NCBI GenBank assembly: GCA_002404605.1
Contig: DHKA01000040.1
Coordinates: 1 to 19,125 of the forward strand
DNA: 19,125 nucleotides
Direction of reading: 5' to 3'
Origin: Clostridiales bacterium UBA4706
GTDB taxonomy: Bacteria > Bacillota > Clostridia > Oscillospirales > Oscillospiraceae
Shown: positions 15,194 through 19,125 of the stretch, in pieces
How the letters are laid out: each line of letters opens with the position of its first letter
Position numbering within the stretch: the first letter of the stretch is position 1
Position numbers and translations under genes: made by a program
The notes under the pieces: model-generated
What the model was told of the DNA's origin: nothing
Databases searched by the model: none
The model's input: the letters and a program-made list of their open reading frames with translations, nothing else

Positions 15194-15289
15194 CGCCGTT
15201 GCATGAATGTTGCACGCGGCCCGAAAGGTTCGGCAGTTCCGCTAATTTTTCCGCCGTATTTTGTGGCAATCCGCCATTGCCCGGATACG

Positions 15290-15330
15290 CAGATCGCCCC
15301 GCCTGTCTTGCAGACAAGCGGGGCAATCTG
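15290..15330 (-). terminator. Hairpin after the MGMT-like gene
   Basis: Nineteen-base arms (15290-15308 with 15312-15330) around a 3-base loop. The plus strand has two C/A mismatches (15295/15325 and 15303/15317), but in minus-strand RNA both become G-U wobbles, so the helix is unbroken there. It lies 20 bases after the MGMT-like stop codon and lacks a T run. The rest of 15215-15350 holds nothing else recognisable. Confidence 0.65.
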
Positions 15331-15350
15331 GTATACCAGCCGGGGCCTCT

Positions 15351-15650
15351 TCAACAGTCCCAGCGGTGCTTATTCATATCGACGCAGCCGTTTTCCCGAA
15401 ACGTTACGCCCTCGCGTTCGAGCCGTTCGCGCTGCTCGGGAAAATGCGGCGCGAGCCGCCCTGCGTGGTTTACGACGCGGTGGCAGGGGTAGTCGCCGTA
15501 AAGCTCCGCGCGGCTCAAAACCTTTCCGACGAGACGGGAATTTTTCTCCCGCCCGATGAGCCGCGCGATCTGTCCGTAGGACGCGACGCGCCCTTCGGGG
15601 ATCTCCTCCACGGCGGAGAGAATTTCATATACGATTCCTTCGTCCATCAT
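15351..15650 (-). CDS. Small MGMT-family DNA alkyltransferase-like protein
   Basis: This 99-residue protein consists only of the DNA-binding methyltransferase domain of O6-alkylguanine-DNA alkyltransferase. The helix-turn-helix region IPEGRVASYGQIARLIG (17-33) and the active-site motif PCHRVVN (55-61) are clear. Because Cys56 is retained, alkyl transfer is possible, unlike classical alkyltransferase-like proteins, where this residue is usually tryptophan. The N-terminal domain of full MGMT/Ogt proteins is absent, so the biochemical role is uncertain. ATG 15650 has AGGGGG 7 bases upstream, and a second ATG follows directly. It is the last gene of the leftward cupin-CMD-MGMT cluster, 25 bases behind the CMD gene. 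Confidence 0.85.
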   Translation of the reverse strand: MMDEGIVYEILSAVEEIPEGRVASYGQIARLIGREKNSRLVGKVLSRAELYGDYPCHRVVNHAGRLAPHFPEQRERLEREGVTFRENGCVDMNKHRWDC

Positions 15651-15675
15651 CCGTGTTCCCCCTGCCGCGCGTTTG

Positions 15676-15999
15676 TCAGTCGTTCCAGATCTCCTTGGCC
15701 ATGCGGAACACGGCCCACGCCTTCGGCCAGCCGCAGTAAAAGGCCGCGTGTGTGACGATCTCGGCGATCTCCTCTTTGGTGATGCCGTTTTTCTTCGCGC
15801 TCATCAGATGGTAGCGGAAGCTCTCGTCCGTAAGCCCCTGCGCCATGAGCGCCACGACCGTCACGAGCGAACGGTCGCGCAGGGAAAGCTGCTCTTCCCG
15901 GCTCCATACCTCGCCGAAGAGCACATCGTCGTTCAGTTCCGCAAATTTGGGGGCGAACTCGCCGAGCGAATCGCGGCCCGCCGTCTGTTTTACTGCCAT
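15676..15999 (-). CDS. Carboxymuconolactone decarboxylase family protein
   Basis: This 107-residue all-helical protein of the CMD/AhpD superfamily has the family pattern SLRDRSLVTVVALMAQG (39-55), RYHLMSAKKNGITKEEIAEI (62-81) with conserved His64, and a C-terminal HAAFYCGWPKAW. The CxxC pair of the peroxidase partner AhpD is absent, so thiol peroxidase activity is unlikely. Such proteins act as decarboxylases or poorly known redox or lactone enzymes. ATG 15999 has AAGGAGG 8 bases upstream, 12 bases behind the cupin gene. CMD and cupin genes are often neighbours in bacteria, which suggests joint action on a small organic molecule, but the substrate cannot be read from the sequence. Confidence 0.87.
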   Translation of the reverse strand: MAVKQTAGRDSLGEFAPKFAELNDDVLFGEVWSREEQLSLRDRSLVTVVALMAQGLTDESFRYHLMSAKKNGITKEEIAEIVTHAAFYCGWPKAWAVFRMAKEIWND

Positions 16000-16011
16000 G
16001 ATACAGCCTCC

Positions 16012-16443
16012 TTAGAGCTTTTCGTATTCTTCATCAGACACCGGCTCGCACCATTCGTTGCGGCAGCCCTCGCCGGGGACTTCCACGGCGATGTGCGAAA
16101 ACCAGCTGTTCTTTTTTGCGCCGTGCCAGTGCTTCACGTTTGCCGGGATCATCACGACGCTGCCCTCGTGCAGACTGACCGCGTCTTTTCCCTCTTCCTG
16201 ATACCAGCCCTCGCCGGCGGTGCACAGAAGGAGCTGTCCGCCGCCCTTGACGGCGTGATGGATGTGCCAGTTGTTGCGGCAGCCGGGCTCAAACGTCACA
16301 TTCGCGGCAAAAAGGCCGCTCTTCGGGTCAGTCAGCGGATTCAGAAACGAATCGCCGATGAAATACTGCGCGTAGCCGGTGTTCGGCACGCCCGTGCCGA
16401 ACATATTTTTCTTTTCAAACGCTTCTCTGTTTTCGTACACCAT
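16012..16443 (-). CDS. Cupin-domain metalloprotein
   Basis: This is a single-domain cupin of 143 residues. Cupin motif 1 is seen as NNWHIHHAVKGGGQLLLC, giving metal ligands His60, His62 and Gln70, with Gln in place of the common Glu. Motif 2 is PANVKHWHGA with His105/His107. The ends are short helices. Similar proteins encoded with CMD genes include the cupin hydroxynitrile lyases and hypothetical dioxygenase-like proteins, so the reaction is open. ATG 16443 has GGGGA about 8 bases upstream. It is the first gene of the leftward operon, with a promoter at 16528-16556. Confidence 0.87.
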   Translation of the reverse strand: MVYENREAFEKKNMFGTGVPNTGYAQYFIGDSFLNPLTDPKSGLFAANVTFEPGCRNNWHIHHAVKGGGQLLLCTAGEGWYQEEGKDAVSLHEGSVVMIPANVKHWHGAKKNSWFSHIAVEVPGEGCRNEWCEPVSDEEYEKL

Positions 16444-16527
16444 GATCCGTATCCCCTATTCTTTTTTGTATTGCTTGACATAGGATCTGCCACAGCGATA
16501 TAGCGATATGATATTTTATATACGCAG

Positions 16528-16556
16528 TCTATATTACGAAGTCCGATCCATGTCAA
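16528..16556 (-). promoter_or_regulatory. Promoter of the cupin operon
   Basis: Minus-strand TTGACA (16556-16551), a 17-base spacer and TATAGA (16533-16528). A plus-strand TTGACA (16475-16480) and A/T-rich -10-like boxes (TATAGC, TATGAT at 16499-16512) face it from the left, and may have served the flavodoxin-like gene. A direct repeat of GCGATAT (16495-16501 and 16503-16509) lies between, a possible regulator site. Confidence 0.5.
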
Positions 16557-16593
16557 GAGAGATTTTGTAAAACTTTAAGCAAGGAGAAGGGCT

Positions 16594-16750
16594 ATGAAAG
16601 TTACGATCCTCACCGGCAGCGCACACAAAAGCGGCACGACCGCCGCGCTCGCCGCAAAGTTCCAGCAGGACGTGCTTGACGCCGGGCGAGCTTACGCAGG
16701 CCGATCTTGACCACGCACATGCGTTGGGCCAAAACCTTTTATGGCAAAAA
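16594..16750 (+). pseudogene. Flavodoxin-like NAD(P)H oxidoreductase with its middle deleted
   Basis: ATG 16594, with AAGGAG about 10 bases upstream, reads MKVTILTGSAHKSGTTAALA and on to DVLDAG. This is the typical first strand and FMN phosphate-binding loop of flavodoxin-fold reductases (GSxxxxGTT). At about 16685-16690 the sequence jumps to GELTQADLDHAHALGQNLL in another frame, which looks like the C-terminal helix of the same family. The frame of the N-terminal part stops at 16708-16710 after 38 codons. Relatives have roughly 180-200 residues, so about three quarters of the gene is missing. No cofactor-binding protein can be made. The end of the ancestral frame is uncertain because the C-terminal piece runs toward the terminator at 16755. 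Confidence 0.75.
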
Positions 16751-16754
16751 CATA

Positions 16755-16789
16755 GGACAGACCGGATACTTTTCCGATCTGTCCTTTTT
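16755..16789. terminator. Bidirectional terminator between convergent genes
   Basis: GGACAGA-C-CGGA pairs with TCCG-A-TCTGTCC (16755-16784), followed by TTTTT (16785-16789) on the plus strand. In minus-strand RNA the C/A mismatch becomes a G-U pair and the hairpin is followed by TATGTTTTTG. It therefore also fits as terminator of the polyferredoxin gene, 5 bases after its stop codon. Confidence 0.8.
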
Positions 16790-16794
16790 CGACA

Positions 16795-17619
16795 TTAAAG
16801 GGCTTTTTTCGGGCAGTTTTTTACACACTCCAGGCAGAGAATGCACTCCGTGCCGTTTTTGCGCTTTCTCGAGTTATCCGTCATGTCCACTTCCATGGGG
16901 CAGACCTTTTTGCACTTGCCACAAGAGACGCATTTTTTCTTGTCGCATGTGACGCGCAGGGCGGAAAAATAGCTCATGGGCTTGAGAAATACCGTGATCG
17001 GGCAGACATATTTACAGAATGCGCGGTTATCCTTCAGCGCAAACGCGAGAGCGATCCCAACGACATAGTAGACGGCATTGCCGATGATAAATGCCCAAAA
17101 CATGATGCGCTCGATGCTACTCACATGTGCAAGGAACAGCGCAGTGACAAACACGAGCGAAGCTGCAAAGGTGATATACCGGAGCCAGTCGAACGGCTTT
17201 CTCGGCTGCTGCGGCACTCTGTACGGGAGAAAATCCAAAACCATCGCCGTCCAGCAGGCGTAGCCGCACCAGCCGCGCCCAAAGAGCAGCGGTCCGAAGA
17301 TCTTCGCAACGGCGTAGTGGATGGTCGCGGCCTCGAACACGCCGGTGAAAAGGTAATACCAGAAGCCCTCGATCTGCATATTCTCCCGGCAGATGAGGCC
17401 AAGATACACCAGCATATAGAGCCCCACCAGAACCTGCACGACACGCCGGGCATGGCGGTAGTTTCGGATAAAGAGGAGCAGCCCCAGCGCGATGGAAAGG
17501 CCGATATGGCTGAAATTGAAAAGATAGAAAGGATTGTCCTTTGTCAGCCATAGTGTGACCGCAACGGTCTCAAACGCCGCAAGCAAAAGAATCGGCCAGA
17601 GATATTTGCATTTCTTCAT
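16795..17619 (-). CDS. Membrane-bound 4Fe-4S polyferredoxin, NapH/CcoG-like
   Basis: This is a 274-residue membrane iron-sulfur protein. About five or six hydrophobic spans lie within residues 6-195. Two cysteine motifs border membrane segments: GRGWCGYAC (C118, C122) and CKYVC (C202, C206), as in NapH, NosR and CcoG relatives. A soluble tail carries two 4Fe-4S clusters: C230-C233-C236-C240-P and C259-C262-C265-C269-P. Such proteins pass electrons across or along the membrane. No nitrate, nitrous-oxide or cytochrome-oxidase gene is next to it, so its partner is unknown. ATG 17619 has GGAGAAGGGG 11-14 bases upstream. It is transcribed alone from an extended -10 promoter and ends at a hairpin. 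Confidence 0.87.
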   Translation of the reverse strand: MKKCKYLWPILLLAAFETVAVTLWLTKDNPFYLFNFSHIGLSIALGLLLFIRNYRHARRVVQVLVGLYMLVYLGLICRENMQIEGFWYYLFTGVFEAATIHYAVAKIFGPLLFGRGWCGYACWTAMVLDFLPYRVPQQPRKPFDWLRYITFAASLVFVTALFLAHVSSIERIMFWAFIIGNAVYYVVGIALAFALKDNRAFCKYVCPITVFLKPMSYFSALRVTCDKKKCVSCGKCKKVCPMEVDMTDNSRKRKNGTECILCLECVKNCPKKAL

Positions 17620-17652
17620 TTATTGCCCGTCCCCTTCTCCTTTTACGAGCGC

Positions 17653-17661
17653 ATTGTACCA
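17653..17661 (-). promoter_or_regulatory. Extended -10 promoter of the polyferredoxin gene
   Basis: Minus-strand TGGTACAAT fits the extended -10 form TGnTATAAT with one mismatch. No good -35 is seen. Start near 17646 would give a leader of about 26 bases containing the ribosome-binding site. Confidence 0.45.
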
Positions 17662-17757
17662 TACAGCGAAGGGAAAGAGCAGACGGTTTTCTGTAAAATC
17701 GATATATAACCACTCAGCCCTAATACCATTTTGACGATGCCGAGGGCGTTTTGCCGT

Positions 17758-17940
17758 TTATTCCGTTTTTAACCACCGCGATTCCGGCATGATGAGTGAA
17801 ACAGAGATCACAAATACGATCCAGTCGGCAAACGGGGTTGCCCATGCGATGCCGGAAACACCGACGGCATGGTTCAGAATCAGCATGAACGCCACCCCTG
17901 CAAGACCTGCATGAGCGGTTCGGCAATCATCGCCGCGGCG
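17758..17940 (-). pseudogene. C-terminal remnant of a MATE-family exporter
   Basis: On the minus strand, AAMIAEPLMQVLQG (from about 17939) continues after a lost base in the GGGG run near 17900 as VAFMLILNHAVGVSGIAWAT, then PFADWIVFVISVSLIMPES, ending at TAA 17760-17758. This matches the last two membrane helices of MATE multidrug/sodium exporters, where LNH..G..G.AWA..F is typical. About 60 of roughly 450 residues remain, and no upstream part is found before the phosphatase promoter at 17958. The gene is dead. Between it and the polyferredoxin promoter (17662-17757) nothing recognisable remains. Confidence 0.7.
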
Positions 17941-17957
17941 GGTATTGTTTTCCTCTC

Positions 17958-17986
17958 TCGACGGATGGGAATAAATCTGCTATACT
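17958..17986 (+). promoter_or_regulatory. Promoter of the phosphatase gene
   Basis: TCGACG (17958-17963), a 17-base spacer and TATACT (17981-17986). Start near 17993, giving a leader of about 25 bases with GGAGG. Confidence 0.55.
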
Positions 17987-18017
17987 TATGAAGAAGCGTG
18001 TTCTGGAGGAAAGAAAA

Positions 18018-18467
18018 ATGAAGAGAATACTTTTCATCTGCCACGGCAACATCTGCCGCAGCCCGATGGCGGAATATGTGATGAAGGATCTTGTATCAAA
18101 GGTCGGTATATCGGACGAATTTTTCATCTCCTCCGCCGCGACGAGCCGCGAGGAGCTGGGAAACGGCGTCTATCCCCCGGCGCGGCAAAAGCTCGCCGAG
18201 CACGGTATTTCCTGCGCCGGTCACACCGCGCGGCAGATCACGTCAAAAGATTATGTCAACTTCGATCTCCTCATCGGAATGGATGAAGAGAACATCCGGA
18301 ACATGCGGCGCGTGTTCTCCGGCGATCCGGAGGGAAAAGTCTCTCTCCTGCTCGACCACGCCGGGCGCGGTGGAAATGTCGCCGACCCGTGGTACACGGG
18401 CGATTTTGAGGCGACCTGGCGCGACGTGAACGACGGCTGCCGCGCGCTGCTCCGCGAGTTGAGCTAA
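18018..18467 (+). CDS. Low-molecular-weight protein-tyrosine phosphatase
   Basis: This 149-residue cytosolic phosphatase has its P-loop at the N-terminus, CHGNICRS (8-15), with nucleophile Cys8 and Arg14, and the general-acid loop ADPWYTGDFE (122-131) with Asp123. Length and layout fit the family exactly. Arsenate reductases of this fold lack the DPW/Y acid loop, so that role is unlikely. ATG 18018 is chosen over an earlier frame opening because GGAGG lies 8 bases upstream and the product then starts directly with the P-loop strand. It stands alone, with its own promoter, next to a dead MATE gene. Its substrate is unknown. Confidence 0.9.
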   Translation: MKRILFICHGNICRSPMAEYVMKDLVSKVGISDEFFISSAATSREELGNGVYPPARQKLAEHGISCAGHTARQITSKDYVNFDLLIGMDEENIRNMRRVFSGDPEGKVSLLLDHAGRGGNVADPWYTGDFEATWRDVNDGCRALLRELS

Positions 18468-18560
18468 ATATTATGTATACCTGATTATGTTTATGCAATT
18501 ATGGTAACTAACCGTGAGCCTTTCTGCGCAACAAGAGGCAAAAAGGTGCATTTTCGGTTC

Positions 18561-18589
18561 TTTCCATTCCCGGACAATGCGCGTATACT
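18561..18589 (+). promoter_or_regulatory. Possible promoter of the GH94 gene
   Basis: TTTCCA (18561-18566), a 17-base spacer and TATACT (18584-18589). The start would lie near 18596, 27 bases before the ATG. No copy of the LacI-type operator found at 15058 and 15146 is seen in 18468-18622. Confidence 0.4.
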
Positions 18590-18622
18590 GGTACTTGTCA
18601 TAAAACACGGGAGGGGATCGCC

Positions 18623-19125
18623 ATGCAATACGGGCATTTTGACAACAAGCAGCGCGAATACGTCATCGACCGGGTAGATCTGCCGGTATCCTGGACAAAT
18701 TATATCGGGCAAACCGATCTTTACGGTGTTTTCAACCACACCGCCGGAGGATATCTCGTGTGCGGTTCTTCGGAGTATCACCGCGTGACCCGCTTCCGTC
18801 CCAACGGCGTGCCGATGGACGGACCGGGGCATTACATCTATCTGCGCGACAACGACACCGGCGAATACTGGACCATATCCTGGCAGCCGGTCGGACGCGA
18901 TAAGGCGGCCTACTCCTGCCGTCACGGGCTGGGGTATGTCCGGTATCTGAGCGATTATAACGGCATCCACGCGCAGCAGACGCTCTTCGTGGCGATGGAT
19001 GATCCCGTGGAGCTGTGGGACGTGGCGCTGCGCAACGACAGCGAACGTGAGCGCCATCTTTCGGTGTTTTCCTATGCCGAATTCAGCTTCCACCATGTGG
19101 CGATGGACAACCAGAATTTCCAGAT
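18623..19125 (+). CDS. GH94 cellobiose-phosphorylase-like enzyme, N-terminal part
   Basis: The gene is open to the window end, so only about 167 residues are visible. The start MQYGHFDNKQREYVIDR, then WTNYIGQTDLYGVFNHTAGGY, RVTRFRPNGVPMDGPGHYIY and CRHGLGYVRYL matches the N-terminal beta-sandwich of GH94 disaccharide phosphorylases. These enzymes split cellobiose or related beta-glucosides with phosphate into glucose 1-phosphate and a sugar, inside the cell. The catalytic barrel lies outside the window, so exact substrate (cellobiose, chitobiose, laminaribiose or others) cannot be told. ATG 18623 has GGAGGGG about 6 bases upstream. Glucose 1-phosphate would normally be used by a phosphoglucomutase, and the one in this window is broken. 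Confidence 0.82.
   Translation, partial: MQYGHFDNKQREYVIDRVDLPVSWTNYIGQTDLYGVFNHTAGGYLVCGSSEYHRVTRFRPNGVPMDGPGHYIYLRDNDTGEYWTISWQPVGRDKAAYSCRHGLGYVRYLSDYNGIHAQQTLFVAMDDPVELWDVALRNDSERERHLSVFSYAEFSFHHVAMDNQNFQ

Noticed and set aside
13777..15492. Plus-strand frame of 571 codons opposite GH13, LacI and MGMT genes
   Set aside because: Runs through three genes, a promoter and operators; antisense artefact.
15351..15650. Alkyltransferase-like (ATL) protein without active cysteine
   Set aside because: The motif is PCHRV, so the active-site cysteine is present.
1..19125. CRISPR array, insertion sequence, prophage or integration site at the tRNA gene
   Set aside because: No repeat-spacer pattern, transposase, integrase or second copy of the tRNA 3' end was seen.

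Overview
The window looks like a chromosomal stretch from a fairly GC-rich member of the Firmicutes, most likely a gut-type clostridium. Reasons are the Shine-Dalgarno sites of the GGAGG type before nearly every gene, the vegetative TTGACA/TATAAT promoters, and a maltodextrin operon whose order matches the Bacillus mdx cluster. The exact lineage cannot be read from the sequence. No insertion sequence, prophage, CRISPR array or attachment site was seen.

Left part (1-3150): the 3' two thirds of a tRNA-Thr(GGT) gene with a strong terminator, then a leftward operon for tRNA modification: tcdA (cyclic t6A), a cysteine desulfurase, a possible 26-codon gene, and ttcA (2-thiocytidine 32). Reading frames touch through ATGA overlaps, and a TTGACA-17-TAATAT promoter precedes the operon.

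Middle (3150-9070): intact TfoX-N-domain protein, Na+/phosphate symporter-family protein with PhoU tail, and TetR-type regulator lie among four broken genes. These are a traX-like gene fused by deletion to a phosphohexomutase gene with several lesions, and an ECF sigma factor and its membrane partner, both truncated.

Maltodextrin operon (9085-15193, leftward): a LacI-type regulator, an intracellular GH13 neopullulanase/maltogenic amylase, a lipoprotein sugar-binding protein and two permeases. Two LacI-type operators sit in the leader. The ATPase is not in the window; in Bacillus the shared MsmX ATPase fills this role. A GC-rich hairpin separates the binding-protein gene from the permeases.

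Right part (15290-19125): a leftward cupin / carboxymuconolactone-decarboxylase-like / MGMT-like operon, a flavodoxin-like gene with its middle deleted, a membrane polyferredoxin of the NapH/CcoG type, a C-terminal scrap of a MATE exporter, a low-molecular-weight tyrosine phosphatase, and the start of a GH94 (cellobiose phosphorylase-like) gene cut by the window edge.

The most striking property is decay: six genes are broken by deletions, single-base indels and stop codons, interleaved with intact, well-signalled operons. The best candidate for an under-described unit is the tRNA sulfur/t6A modification operon with its coupled 26-codon reading frame.
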